NCBI GenBank assembly: GCA_903935355.1
Contig: CAIZRK010000013.1
Coordinates: forward strand, 41,969-105,968
DNA length: 64,000 bases
Direction of reading: 5' to 3'
From: an uncultured beta proteobacterium
Lineage (GTDB): Bacteria > Pseudomonadota > Gammaproteobacteria > Burkholderiales > Burkholderiaceae
Part shown: positions 1 to 9,138 of the stretch, in pieces
Position numbering within the stretch: position 1 is the stretch's first letter
Layout: every line of letters begins with the position of its first letter
The notes under the pieces: model-generated
The model's database searches: none
What the model saw: the letters and a program-made list of their open reading frames with translations, nothing else
What the model was told of the DNA's origin: nothing
Program-made: the position numbers and the translations under genes

Positions 1-16
1 GAGTTAGTTTTTGCAC

Positions 17-496
17 ATGCCTAGCCTAACTAAACCCAAGCTTCTGCCAAGTCTCAAATTGGTGATTGAAATTCAAACTACCAGCACCGCTATTAAGCAG
101 TCATTGGCTAGCATAGCTTCATCGGTACTCATGAAGAAATGGGTAAAAGAAACCATTACTCAAGGCGGTACGATTACCCTACGTTTTGTTAATGCCGCCG
201 AAGCAAAAACACTGAATTTCGCCTTTCGAAAAAAAGATAAGCCGACTAATGTCTTGACCTTTATCTATGAGCTCACTAAAAAAACAGTCGCTGCCGATAT
301 CGTTTTTTGTCTCCCAGTAATCAAAAAGGAGGCTCGCGAACAGGGTAAAGAGTTGCAGGCACATCTTGCCCATCTCATTATTCATGGATGCTTGCATGCC
401 CAAGGACTTGATCATAGGAACGAAAGCGATGCCCAGAAAATGGAAAAACAAGAAGTCAAGATCTTGAAATCTCTCGGTTTTAATAACCCCTACTAA
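17..496 (+). CDS. ybeY: Endoribonuclease YbeY, rRNA maturation factor
   Basis: YbeY is a zinc-dependent single-strand endoribonuclease that takes part in 16S rRNA 3'-end maturation and 70S ribosome quality control. The zinc site HGCLHAQGLDH is visible near the C-terminus, with ligands His123, His127 and His133 counted from the ATG at 17. The family motif DKPTNVLTF lies upstream of it. Length (about 159 aa) is normal. An in-frame TTG at 11 would add two residues, but the ATG is preferred. The gene heads the common ybeY-corC-lnt order; the usual upstream partner phoH would lie outside the window. The N-terminal 50 residues are divergent, as is usual for this family. Confidence 0.93.
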   Translation: MPSLTKPKLLPSLKLVIEIQTTSTAIKQSLASIASSVLMKKWVKETITQGGTITLRFVNAAEAKTLNFAFRKKDKPTNVLTFIYELTKKTVAADIVFCLPVIKKEAREQGKELQAHLAHLIIHGCLHAQGLDHRNESDAQKMEKQEVKILKSLGFNNPY

Positions 497-559
497 GAAA
501 TTTAAAGCCACCAACCCTATATTCACTAAAATTACTTTTTTCTAAGCTATTCTTGTCAT

Positions 560-1411
560 ATGCCTGACCCCAAAAAATCCCTACTAGAACGCCTAGCTGA
601 CTTTGTAACCCCTCAGCCCGTCAATCCTTCTGCACTTCGCCAAGAACTGATTGATACCTTAAGAGAAGCGCAAATTGAAGGTTTAATTGATGCTGATGCC
701 CTCTCGATGATTGAGGGAGTATTTCAGGTGGGGCAACTATGCGCACGAGATATCTTGGTACCTAGAGCCCAAATTGACTGGATCGATATCAACCAAGCTC
801 TTCCAGAAATTATTAAAAGCGTGATCGCCGCTGCCCATTCTCGTTTTCCAGTATTTGAAGGTAGTCGCGACAACGTGATTGGCACCCTCCTAGCAAAAGA
901 TCTTTTGCGCCATTCATCTGAAAAAGATTTTCAAGTGCGAGATTGGTTGCGCCCCGCAGTCTTTATTCCCGAATCAAAACGTTTGAGTGTTTTATTGCGC
1001 GATTTTAAAGATAATCGTAACCACCTAGCCATCGTGGTAGATGAATACAGTGGCGTAGCTGGCATCATTACGATTGAAGATGTGCTTGAGCAAATTGTGG
1101 GTGACATTGAAGATGAGCACGATGTTGATGAAGAAGCAGATAATCTGATTTCTTTGGATAACGGGGATATTCGTGTAAAAGGCATTACTGAGTTAGAGCA
1201 ATTTAATGACGCCTTAGGTACTCAGTTTGAGCTCGAAGATGTTGAAACAGTTGCTGGTTTAGTTATTCAGCATTTGGGACGCGTGCCAAAAATTGGTGAG
1301 CGCATTCAAATTGACGGAATTGAATTTGAAGTACAACGTGCAGACCCAAGACAAATTCATATTTTGTTAGCGCGCCAACTCTCCAAAAAATCTGACAAAG
1401 ACTTATCTTGA
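560..1411 (+). CDS. corC: CorC/HlyC-family CBS-domain protein
   Basis: This is the soluble CorC (YbeX) type with no membrane segment. Two CBS repeats occupy roughly residues 62-120 and 130-185, and the CorC_HlyC transporter-associated domain roughly 195-275. The family signature appears as ARDILVPRAQ at the start of the first CBS repeat and IVVDEYSGVAGIITIEDVLE in the second. Proteins of this group are linked to magnesium/cobalt efflux and, through conserved linkage to ybeY, to ribosome metabolism; the exact role is unsettled. Length of 283 aa is typical. The stop codon TGA overlaps the TTG start of lnt, so the two are probably translationally coupled. Confidence 0.9.
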   Translation: MPDPKKSLLERLADFVTPQPVNPSALRQELIDTLREAQIEGLIDADALSMIEGVFQVGQLCARDILVPRAQIDWIDINQALPEIIKSVIAAAHSRFPVFEGSRDNVIGTLLAKDLLRHSSEKDFQVRDWLRPAVFIPESKRLSVLLRDFKDNRNHLAIVVDEYSGVAGIITIEDVLEQIVGDIEDEHDVDEEADNLISLDNGDIRVKGITELEQFNDALGTQFELEDVETVAGLVIQHLGRVPKIGERIQIDGIEFEVQRADPRQIHILLARQLSKKSDKDLS

Positions 1412-2937
1412 CTAATCGGGTTACGCGCAAGCTTGATCGTACCCTGCGCTTATTCCTTCTATTTTTCTTAGGCGCCCTTTTAGCCGGTGTAGCTGAACTC
1501 CCCTACGGTGGATGGATTCAGATTCCAGTTTTAAGTCTCATTTTCTTTTTACTAAGTAATAATAATTTTGGCTCTCTGCAATCTCATTTTCTTTTAGGGA
1601 TAGCTTTTGGCCTAGGCTACTTTGTTCTTGGGCTTTGGTGGACCTATATAAGCCTTCATGATGTGGGCGGTATGAATGTACTACTTTCTGGTATGGCCGT
1701 TTTCTTGCTTGCTGGATACATGGCACTTTATTTTTCTTGCGCTAGTCTTGCTATTCCACTTTTTAAACGTGCCCCCCTAGCAGGTCTTTTACTAGCGGCA
1801 AGCTGGGTAGTAATTGAATATCTTCGCGGAATCATCTTTACTGGTTTTCCTTGGATGGGTTTAGCCGAAGCCCAAGTCAATGGCCCATTTGCTTCTATAG
1901 CGCCGTATTTAGGTGGTCTGGGTTGCACCTTTATGGTTGTATGGGTTTCATGGCTAGCACTTTCCCTACAAAAAAACTTCAAGACAACAAGTCTCTTGAT
2001 TATTTGTTTAGTCGGTCTTAATCAGCTCCTAAGCACTTGGGTCTTTACTAAGCCTATTGGCGATCCCCTAGGTGTAGAGCTCATCCAAGGTAATTTTGCC
2101 CAAAGTTTAGTTTTCAAGCCAGAGGGTATGCTCTTGCAAATTGAGTTTTATAAATCGAAGATGCTTGATTCCAATGCAGATCTCGTAGTTTCTCCAGAAA
2201 CCGCTTTGCCTTGGCCAGAGCCAAACATCCCTCTAGGTACGCTTGAGAACTTACAAGCCTTCGCTAGCTCTAAGAAGACTTTTCTACTATTTGGCATCCT
2301 TGGTAGACACTTCAACCCTTTGGATGGCAGAGAATTTTCCAATAGAGCCCTTGGCCTTAGTCCAACAAACCCACCCTATCGCTATGACAAATCTCACCTC
2401 GTTCCTTTTGGAGAATTTATTCCGCCTGGATTTCATTGGTTTGTAAATGCATTTAGCGTCCCGTTAAGTGACTTTTCACGTGGCTCACAAGATCAACCAT
2501 TCTTTTTAATTAATAGAGAAGGACAATCTTCGCTCTATGCGGCCATCACTATTTGCTATGAAGATGTATTTGGAGGTGAGCTCGCTACTCGTTTACGCAC
2601 TAGTCAAGAGCCTGCCAATCTTCTAGTCAATATGACTAACTTAGCTTGGTTTGGAGCTTCTCAGGCGCCCACTCAACAATTACGCCTCTCTCAACTACGC
2701 TCTCTAGAAACCGGGTTGCCAGCAATTCGAGCCACAAATACGGGAATAACCGCAGTACTAGGTCCCGATGGCAAAGTAGTGGCGCAATTGCCCCCATTTA
2801 CACAGGGCACCCTGAGCGCCTTAGTGCAGGGCCATTCTGGCAAAACACCGTTTGTCCAGTGGGGAAATATCCCTATTTTGGGCATTTCCTGCCTCTTGTT
2901 GATTTTTGGACTGATTCGTCAAAAACGTTTTAAATAG
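1408..2937 (+). CDS. lnt: Apolipoprotein N-acyltransferase
   Basis: Lnt adds the third acyl chain to the N-terminal cysteine of outer-membrane lipoproteins, at the periplasmic face of the inner membrane. The first ~215 residues are a series of hydrophobic helices, followed by a nitrilase-like domain. The catalytic triad is Glu264 (in VSPETALPWPE), Lys328 (in YDKSHLVPFGE) and Cys383 (in ITICYEDVFGG), and a final membrane helix closes the protein. Length of 509 aa matches the family. The start is a TTG sharing bases with the corC stop (TTGA), and no nearby in-frame ATG gives the expected N-terminus. Confidence 0.94.
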   Translation: MTNRVTRKLDRTLRLFLLFFLGALLAGVAELPYGGWIQIPVLSLIFFLLSNNNFGSLQSHFLLGIAFGLGYFVLGLWWTYISLHDVGGMNVLLSGMAVFLLAGYMALYFSCASLAIPLFKRAPLAGLLLAASWVVIEYLRGIIFTGFPWMGLAEAQVNGPFASIAPYLGGLGCTFMVVWVSWLALSLQKNFKTTSLLIICLVGLNQLLSTWVFTKPIGDPLGVELIQGNFAQSLVFKPEGMLLQIEFYKSKMLDSNADLVVSPETALPWPEPNIPLGTLENLQAFASSKKTFLLFGILGRHFNPLDGREFSNRALGLSPTNPPYRYDKSHLVPFGEFIPPGFHWFVNAFSVPLSDFSRGSQDQPFFLINREGQSSLYAAITICYEDVFGGELATRLRTSQEPANLLVNMTNLAWFGASQAPTQQLRLSQLRSLETGLPAIRATNTGITAVLGPDGKVVAQLPPFTQGTLSALVQGHSGKTPFVQWGNIPILGISCLLLIFGLIRQKRFK

Positions 2938-2941
2938 CTAT

Positions 2942-2972
2942 TTGCTTACGTCCTCCACGAGCCATGTAAAAT
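2942..2972 (+). promoter_or_regulatory. Possible sigma-70 promoter of glyQ
   Basis: TTGCTT (2942-2947) and TAAAAT (2967-2972) are separated by 19 bp, slightly longer than ideal, and would start transcription about 16 nt before the glyQ ATG. The short gap after lnt is the first place a separate transcript could begin for the glyQ-glyS-gmhB-plsC run. Weak evidence by eye only. Confidence 0.3.
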
Positions 2973-2994
2973 CAAGGGCTTAGCTAGGTTAATC

Positions 2995-3888
2995 ATGCTT
3001 ACTTTTCAGCAAATTATTCTCAAACTCCAAGATTACTGGGACCAACAAGGTTGCGTCCTATTGCAAGCTATCGACCTTGAAGTCGGAGCAGGTACATCCC
3101 ATACAGCTACTTTTTTACGTGCCATTGGTCCTGAGCCATGGAAAGCTGCCTACGTACAACCCTCTCGAAGACCTAAAGATGGGCGCTATGGTGAGAATCC
3201 CAACCGACTCCAACACTACTATCAATATCAGGTTGTACTCAAGCCTGCCCCAGAAAATATTCTAGAACTGTATCTAGGCTCTCTTGCTGCTCTAGGGCTA
3301 GACCTACAAAAAAACGATGTTCGCTTTGTTGAGGATGACTGGGAGAACCCAACACTTGGGGCTTGGGGTCTTGGCTGGGAGGTCTGGTTAAACGGTATGG
3401 AAGTAACGCAATTTACGTATTTCCAACAAGTCGGTGGTCTTGATTGCAAACCTGTGCTTGGTGAAATTACCTACGGCATCGAGCGCTTGGCCATGTATAT
3501 TCAAAACTGTTCCAACGTTTATGATCTGGTCTGGGCTGAAGGCATCTCTTATGGTGACGTGTATCACCAAAACGAAGTGGAGCAGTCTAGCTATAACTTT
3601 GAACACTCCAATACCGATCTGCTCTTTGCTAACTTTAGCAATTATGAAAGCGAGGCAAAACGCTTAATGGAAGTTCCGCTTGCCCTGCCCGCTTATGAAA
3701 TGGTTCTCAAAGCAGCGCATACCTTTAATTTATTAGATGCCCGTGGCGCTATCTCGGTTACTGAACGCGCAGCCTATATTGGTCGCATTCGTAATCTTTC
3801 TCGTGCTGTAGCTCAAGCCTACTTTGAGTCTCGAGAAAAGTTGGGTTTCCCCATGTGCCAACGCCTAGCTAACACATCTGGGTCTTAA
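2995..3888 (+). CDS. glyQ: Glycine--tRNA ligase alpha subunit
   Basis: This is the catalytic alpha subunit of the bacterial alpha2-beta2 glycyl-tRNA synthetase, a class II enzyme that charges tRNA-Gly. The sequence starts [20 protein letters not shown] and contains the conserved blocks [20 protein letters not shown] and [19 protein letters not shown], which form the ATP/glycine site. Length of 297 aa is normal. The gene is followed after 5 bp by glyS, so the two subunits are almost certainly made from one mRNA. Confidence 0.97.
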   Translation: MLTFQQIILKLQDYWDQQGCVLLQAIDLEVGAGTSHTATFLRAIGPEPWKAAYVQPSRRPKDGRYGENPNRLQHYYQYQVVLKPAPENILELYLGSLAALGLDLQKNDVRFVEDDWENPTLGAWGLGWEVWLNGMEVTQFTYFQQVGGLDCKPVLGEITYGIERLAMYIQNCSNVYDLVWAEGISYGDVYHQNEVEQSSYNFEHSNTDLLFANFSNYESEAKRLMEVPLALPAYEMVLKAAHTFNLLDARGAISVTERAAYIGRIRNLSRAVAQAYFESREKLGFPMCQRLANTSGS

Positions 3889-3893
3889 AAAAG

Positions 3894-6032
3894 ATGAGTA
3901 CACCCCATTTTCTTGCTCAGCCAGCTAATTTATTGATTGAGGTATTTACAGAAGAGCTGCCCCCTAAATCCTTACGTCGTTTAGGTGAGGCTTTTAGTGA
4001 CGGTATCTACACATCATTAAAGGCCGCCGGTCTTTTAAATGCAAGTTCGACATCAAGCAGTTATGCCACTCCGCGTCGTTTAGCAGTGCTAGTAAGTGAT
4101 GTCTTAAGCCAAGCCCCCGATTACCCTGTACGTGAAAAGTTATTACCGACCAGTATTGCATTTGACGCACAAGGCCAAGCAACCGCTCCATTACTAAAAA
4201 AATTAGCGGCATTGGGTTATCCCGATCTAGACTTAAGCAGCTTAGAGAAATCAGGCGAAGGCAAAAATGAAGCGCTCTTTTTAAACGTCATTGCCAAAGG
4301 CGGCACACTTCAAGCTACCGCCCAGACTGCGCTAGCGCAAACATTGGATAAGCTACCTATTGCGAAAATGATGCATTACCAAGTGCTTCAAAAAAATGGT
4401 CAGCTAGCTGAGGTGGAATTTGCGCGACCTGCGCATCGCATCATCGCCCTTCATGGTGACCAGATATTACCTATCAGCGCGCTAGGCATTGATGCTGGTA
4501 ATCAGACTGAAGGTCATCGCTTTTTAGCACCCGGAGTGATAACGATTCAATCGGCTAATCTATATGAAGCTGCCTTACAAGCTAAAGCAAAGGTGATGCC
4601 TAGCTTTGATCAGCGCCGCGCTTTTCTCGAGACCGCATTGTTAAAAGCTGCTGGGGATGATCTGGTATTGATGCCAGATAGTTTGCTAGACGAAGTTACG
4701 GCTTTAGTAGAATGGCCGGCAATTTATGAATGTCACTTTGATCAAGAGTTCTTGGAGGTGCCTCAAGAGTGCTTGATTTTAACGATGCAAACCAATCAGA
4801 AATACTTTGCTTTAACTGATAGTCAAGGTAAATTGCGTAATCGCTTTCTGATCGTTTCTAATATTGAAACTAATCAACCAGAAGCGATTATTTCCGGAAA
4901 TGAGCGTGTGGTTCGCCCCCGTCTATCCGATGCACGCTTCTTTTTCAAACAAGATCAAAAACGTCCTTTAGCTTCTCGAGTAGCCGATTTAGGTAAAGTG
5001 GTTTATCACAATCAGCTAGGCAATCAGCACGATAGAATGAAGCGAGTGCAGGCAATTGCGGCTAGTATCGCAAAACTATTAAACGCTGATCAAACTCTTG
5101 CTAGCCGAGCTGCAGAGATAGCAAAAACTGACTTACTAACCGATATGGTTGGCGAGTTTCCTGAGTTACAAGGCATCATGGGGCGCTACTATGCCCATCA
5201 TGATGGCGAACATTCTGAAGTGGCCTTTGCCTGTAGTGAACATTACATGCCACGGTTTGCTGGCGATGCTTTACCTCAAACCCAAACTGGCACTATCCTT
5301 GCGCTTGCCGATAAATTAGAAACATTGATTGGCATATGGGGTGTTGGCTTAGCCCCAACTGGTGACAAAGACCCATATGCACTACGTCGACATGCCTTGG
5401 GTATTTGCCGGCTTCTTCTAGAAAAAAATCTTGCTTTAAATTTACCTGAGTTAATCACCTTAGCTCGTAAGCAATTTCCCCAGCAAGAAGTGCAAGATAA
5501 GGCACTGCCAGAAGATATTTACATCTTCATCATTGATCGCTTACGTGCTTATTTGCGCGAACAGTCAGTTGCTGGCAAACCCTTTACTAGCGCAGAAATT
5601 GATGCGGTCTTGAGCCAATCTCCAGCCCAGTTAAATGATTTAATAGATCGCTTAAGCGCTTTGCGTGAATTTAATGCACTGGCAGAAGCTCCTCAACTTG
5701 CAGCTGCCAACAAGCGGATTAGTAATATTCTGAAGAAAACCAACACTGCCATTCCGACAATCTGCTCAAGCAAAGTATTATTAGATCCCGCTGAAATTTC
5801 ACTGTATCAAGTACTTGAAACGATTACACCAGCACTTAGTTTGGCTTATGAGAAGCGTCAGTTTGTGGAACTTTTAAAAACACTGCTAACCTTAAGTAAA
5901 CCAATCGATCAATTTTTTGCTGATGTCATGGTGATGGATCCCAGCCCAAAGTTGCGTGATAACCGCCTAGCCCTCTTGCAGCAACTTCACCAGAAAATGA
6001 ATCTGATTGCCGATCTCGGCAAATTAGCATGA
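3894..6032 (+). CDS. glyS: Glycine--tRNA ligase beta subunit
   Basis: The beta subunit of tetrameric glycyl-tRNA synthetase recognises and binds tRNA-Gly. The N-terminus carries the family signature LLIEVFTEELPPKSL. An HD-like region with RYYAHHDGEHSEVA follows mid-protein, and a C-terminal all-helical tRNA-binding region ends near residue 712. At 712 aa it is slightly longer than the E. coli protein (689 aa). Its stop overlaps the start of gmhB by 4 bp (ATGA), so gmhB is part of the same transcript. Confidence 0.97.
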   Translation: MSTPHFLAQPANLLIEVFTEELPPKSLRRLGEAFSDGIYTSLKAAGLLNASSTSSSYATPRRLAVLVSDVLSQAPDYPVREKLLPTSIAFDAQGQATAPLLKKLAALGYPDLDLSSLEKSGEGKNEALFLNVIAKGGTLQATAQTALAQTLDKLPIAKMMHYQVLQKNGQLAEVEFARPAHRIIALHGDQILPISALGIDAGNQTEGHRFLAPGVITIQSANLYEAALQAKAKVMPSFDQRRAFLETALLKAAGDDLVLMPDSLLDEVTALVEWPAIYECHFDQEFLEVPQECLILTMQTNQKYFALTDSQGKLRNRFLIVSNIETNQPEAIISGNERVVRPRLSDARFFFKQDQKRPLASRVADLGKVVYHNQLGNQHDRMKRVQAIAASIAKLLNADQTLASRAAEIAKTDLLTDMVGEFPELQGIMGRYYAHHDGEHSEVAFACSEHYMPRFAGDALPQTQTGTILALADKLETLIGIWGVGLAPTGDKDPYALRRHALGICRLLLEKNLALNLPELITLARKQFPQQEVQDKALPEDIYIFIIDRLRAYLREQSVAGKPFTSAEIDAVLSQSPAQLNDLIDRLSALREFNALAEAPQLAAANKRISNILKKTNTAIPTICSSKVLLDPAEISLYQVLETITPALSLAYEKRQFVELLKTLLTLSKPIDQFFADVMVMDPSPKLRDNRLALLQQLHQKMNLIADLGKLA

Positions 6033-6601
6033 GCTCTAGCTCTAATAAACTAGTGATTCTTGATCGCGATGGTGTGATCAATGAAGATCGGGACGATTAT
6101 GTTAAATCTTGCGCAGAATGGGTTCCTTTGCCTGGCAGCTTAGAGGCCATTGCCCTACTTAATCAAGCCGGTTATCAAATTGCGATTGCCACCAATCAAT
6201 CTGGCTTAGCGCGTGGCTACTTCAGCATCAACGATCTACATGCCATGCATAGCAAAATGGAAAAGCTGCTAAAACCATTGGGCGGTCATGTAGATAGCAT
6301 CTTCTTTTGCCCTCATGTTGATGCCAGCGGCTGCGATTGCCGTAAACCTCAACCTGGGCTCATGAAAGAAATTGCATTAAGGTATAAAAAAAATGACAGC
6401 ACTACACCGCTCCTAGGAGTGCCAATTGTGGGCGATTCTTTACGCGACCTTCAAGCTGGCATCGTACTAGGCGCCACTCCTCATTTAGTATTAACTGGAA
6501 AAGGCAAGCAAACCTTGGTAAAAGGAAATTTACCAGAAGGTACACATATTCATAAAGATTTAATGGCGTTTGCTAATGCGCTTTTAAAAGATAAGGTTTA
6601 G
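6029..6601 (+). CDS. gmhB: D-glycero-beta-D-manno-heptose-1,7-bisphosphate 7-phosphatase
   Basis: GmhB removes the C7 phosphate of the heptose bisphosphate intermediate on the way to ADP-heptose for the LPS inner core. It is a HAD phosphatase: the nucleophile motif is LDRDGVIN (Asp12 and Asp14), and the family zinc loop is seen as CPHVDASGCDCRKP. ATNQSG marks motif II, and GDSLRDLQAG the final acidic motif. Length of 190 aa fits. It overlaps glyS by 4 bp and is followed 7 bp later by plsC, the Burkholderiales order glyQ-glyS-gmhB-plsC. Confidence 0.93.
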   Translation: MSSSSNKLVILDRDGVINEDRDDYVKSCAEWVPLPGSLEAIALLNQAGYQIAIATNQSGLARGYFSINDLHAMHSKMEKLLKPLGGHVDSIFFCPHVDASGCDCRKPQPGLMKEIALRYKKNDSTTPLLGVPIVGDSLRDLQAGIVLGATPHLVLTGKGKQTLVKGNLPEGTHIHKDLMAFANALLKDKV

Positions 6602-6608
6602 AGCACAC

Positions 6609-7346
6609 ATGATTTATCTACGATCTTCCCTTTTCGTCCTTTTTTTACTGATCTTTACACCGATCTGGTCAGTGCTATGTATCTTGGTTTTTCCCTTTCT
6701 GAACCCTGAAAATCGCTACCGTTTTATTGGCCTGTGGAATAAGGTTGTCATTTGGATATTGCAGCCCCTTTGTGGAATTCGTTATGAATTTCGGGGGATG
6801 GAGAATATGCAAGCAGTTTTAGATCAACCTGTAGTTGTTCTGAGTAAACATCAATCTGCTTATGAAACGATTGCCTATATTGCTTTACTGCCAAAACAAG
6901 TTTGCTTTGTCTTTAAACGAGAATTACTCTGGATTCCGTTCTTTGGCTGGGCTTTGGCTTTACTAAAAATGATTCACATTAATCGCAATAGCAAAGAAAC
7001 TGCTGCGCTCTCTGTAGTCGGTCAAGGGCGCAAGCGCTTAAGTGAGGGTAAATGGATTTTGCTGTTCCCAGAAGGAACTAGAACTGGCACAGGGACCCAT
7101 CAACCCTATAACAAAGGTGGCGCTAGACTTGCAAGCGCTACTGAAGCGATGGTCATTCCGATTGCCCATAATGCGGGTCGGTGCTGGCCTAAAAATAGTT
7201 TTCTAAAATACCCTGGTACTGTTATTTTTTCAATTGGTCCTGCCATCAACTCTGTTGGAAAAACTGGCGGACAATTGCATCAAGAGGTTGAAAAATGGAT
7301 TGAAGCCGAAATGCGAGTGATAGATCCAAAGGCCTATAAAGCCTAA
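6609..7346 (+). CDS. plsC: 1-acyl-sn-glycerol-3-phosphate acyltransferase
   Basis: PlsC makes phosphatidic acid from lysophosphatidic acid at the inner membrane. One or two hydrophobic segments occupy residues 5-55. The acyltransferase motif I reads SKHQSAYET (His81, Glu86), an HX4E form rather than the textbook HX4D; this form is familiar to me from betaproteobacterial PlsC. Motif III is LFPEGTRTG. Length of 245 aa is normal. The gene ends the glyQ operon and converges on rsmA, with the two stop codons sharing bases at 7343-7346. Confidence 0.92.
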   Translation: MIYLRSSLFVLFLLIFTPIWSVLCILVFPFLNPENRYRFIGLWNKVVIWILQPLCGIRYEFRGMENMQAVLDQPVVVLSKHQSAYETIAYIALLPKQVCFVFKRELLWIPFFGWALALLKMIHINRNSKETAALSVVGQGRKRLSEGKWILLFPEGTRTGTGTHQPYNKGGARLASATEAMVIPIAHNAGRCWPKNSFLKYPGTVIFSIGPAINSVGKTGGQLHQEVEKWIEAEMRVIDPKAYKA

Positions 7347-8122
7347 GCTGATAAGATCTTAGCCCACTCTATATAGCGCTCCACCGAAATATCCTGGGCA
7401 CGCGCTGTTAATTCAGGCTCGCTTAATGAAAGTCTTTGAGCATAAGCAGATAAGTTTGTCCGAAGCATTTTTCTTCTCTGAGAAAAAGCTGCTGCAACTA
7501 CTTTCTCTAAAGCATGCCACTGCTTTTCATTCAAACTAAAATCTTTTCGTGGAATCATTCGCACTACTGCTGAATTTACCTTGGGTGCAGGTTCAAATGC
7601 TTCTGGCGGAACCTCTAAAACTAACTCCATGTGATAGCGTGCTTGTAACATCACAGAGAGCCTGCTGAACTCTGAACCCCCAGCCTTAGATACCATGCGC
7701 TCAACGACTTCGGCTTGCAACATGAATATCTGCTCATCAATAACAGCCGCTGCAGATACCAAATGAAACAGCAGTGGCGAAGAAATGTTATAAGGCAAAT
7801 TACCAACTACTTTGCATAGGCCACTATTTTCTGGGCCAGATTTTGCCCATGCCAGAAAATCAAACTTAAGAGCATCTCCCTCAATTACCCTTAAACCTTT
7901 GAGGCTTTCTTGATTCCAATACGCAACCAAATCTCGATCAATCTCCAAAAGATCCAAGTGATCCAGATTGCCCAATAAGGGCTTAGTCAGAGCGCCTAGG
8001 CCTGGGCCAATTTCAATCACATGCATATTTGCAGTAGGGTTGATTAAGGCAATAATCGAATAAATGACTCCAGAATCTTGGAGAAAATTTTGTCCAAAAC
8101 GCTTGCGCGCGCGATGCATCAT
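7343..8122 (-). CDS. rsmA: 16S rRNA (adenine1518/1519-N6)-dimethyltransferase
   Basis: RsmA (KsgA) dimethylates two adjacent adenines in the 3' terminal helix of 16S rRNA, a late 30S assembly checkpoint. The N-terminus has RKRFGQNFL, the SAM motif is VIEIGPGLGALT, and the catalytic motif NLPYNISSPLL is intact. Length of 259 aa is normal. It is the last gene of the lptD-surA-pdxA-rsmA operon, and its ATG overlaps the pdxA stop (ATGA, 8119-8122). The 3' end touches the plsC stop codon on the other strand. Confidence 0.96.
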   Translation of the reverse strand: MMHRARKRFGQNFLQDSGVIYSIIALINPTANMHVIEIGPGLGALTKPLLGNLDHLDLLEIDRDLVAYWNQESLKGLRVIEGDALKFDFLAWAKSGPENSGLCKVVGNLPYNISSPLLFHLVSAAAVIDEQIFMLQAEVVERMVSKAGGSEFSRLSVMLQARYHMELVLEVPPEAFEPAPKVNSAVVRMIPRKDFSLNEKQWHALEKVVAAAFSQRRKMLRTNLSAYAQRLSLSEPELTARAQDISVERYIEWAKILSA

Positions 8123-9138
8123 GCGCTTGCTTTCTTGGAGTGCACTGCTAATTGATAAGCTAAGCGAAGAGACTCCAACATACTGCCGGAGTCTGCGATA
8201 CCTTTACCAGCAATATCAAGCGCGGTGCCATGATCAACTGATGTCCTAATAATGGGCAATCCTAAAGTTACATTTACTCCCCCACCAAACGTGACAAACT
8301 TAAATGGTGCAAGTCCTTGATCATGGTACATAGTGATAAATGTATCTACGTCTTCTAAAACCTCGGCATCAAACAGAGTATCTCCAGGATAAGGCCCGCT
8401 GACATTAATACCCAAATCTTTAGCCAATTCAATCGCCGGAGCAATCACTTCAATCTCTTCACGACCCAAATACCCCGCCTCGCCTGCATGCGGATTAAGT
8501 CCAGCCACCCGAATAACCGGGCTAGGAATACCAAATAGATTCCGCATATCTTGGTCAACTATTTGGATAGTTTCTAAGATATGTATTTGATTTAAAGCTG
8601 CAGGCACCTCCTTTAAAGGGATGTGGGTTGTCACCAATGCCACTCTGAGATGGGTATGTTTATTTAGACCCAGAAAGCCTGTGGGTAACACAGCACACAA
8701 CATCATGACGACATGATTTACGCCACATCGCTGCGCCAGATATTCAGTATGGCCTGTAAAAAAACTGTTAGCGGTTGTAACTGCATCGTTAATCACACTC
8801 TTTTGAACTGGTGCGGTCACCATTGCATCAAAACGTCCATCTAAGCAACCATCAATAGCAGTATTGAGCATGGTTAAGATATATGGAGCATTAACGGGGT
8901 TTAACTGGCCAGCAATGACTGGTGCCAAGAGTTTGACTGGCTCAATGCGTAGTCTATTAAATACCGCCTCGTTTACTGTCGGCAATGTGCATATAGCCGG
9001 ATCACCAATTAAGGTGATGTGAGCGCTAGCTTGTTCACTTAAAAAGGTGATTGCAGCTGCAACAGATACCTCTGGACCAACACCCGCTGGTTCGCCAGAG
9101 CTAATAACTAAATTAACGAGGTCCGGTTGCGGGATCAT
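8119..9138 (-). CDS. pdxA: 4-hydroxythreonine-4-phosphate dehydrogenase
   Basis: PdxA oxidises 4-phosphohydroxy-L-threonine in the DXP-dependent pyridoxal 5'-phosphate pathway. The N-terminus has the family motif SSGEPAGVGPE. The metal-ligand histidines lie in FFTGHTEYLA and in TMYHDQGLAPFK near the C-terminus. Length of 339 aa is typical. The start codon lies 26 bp inside the surA coding region, so translation is probably coupled to surA. Confidence 0.95.
   Translation of the reverse strand: MIPQPDLVNLVISSGEPAGVGPEVSVAAAITFLSEQASAHITLIGDPAICTLPTVNEAVFNRLRIEPVKLLAPVIAGQLNPVNAPYILTMLNTAIDGCLDGRFDAMVTAPVQKSVINDAVTTANSFFTGHTEYLAQRCGVNHVVMMLCAVLPTGFLGLNKHTHLRVALVTTHIPLKEVPAALNQIHILETIQIVDQDMRNLFGIPSPVIRVAGLNPHAGEAGYLGREEIEVIAPAIELAKDLGINVSGPYPGDTLFDAEVLEDVDTFITMYHDQGLAPFKFVTFGGGVNVTLGLPIIRTSVDHGTALDIAGKGIADSGSMLESLRLAYQLAVHSKKASA

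Noticed and set aside
1..24. End of an upstream gene (phoH expected) at the left edge
   Set aside because: All three forward frames stop within the first ~30 bases, and none of the tails (for example ELVFAHA) can be matched with confidence to PhoH.
6609..7346. PlsC motif HX4E instead of HX4D as a loss of function
   Set aside because: The KHQSA-[YW]-ET form is common in betaproteobacterial PlsC and the FPEGTR motif is intact.
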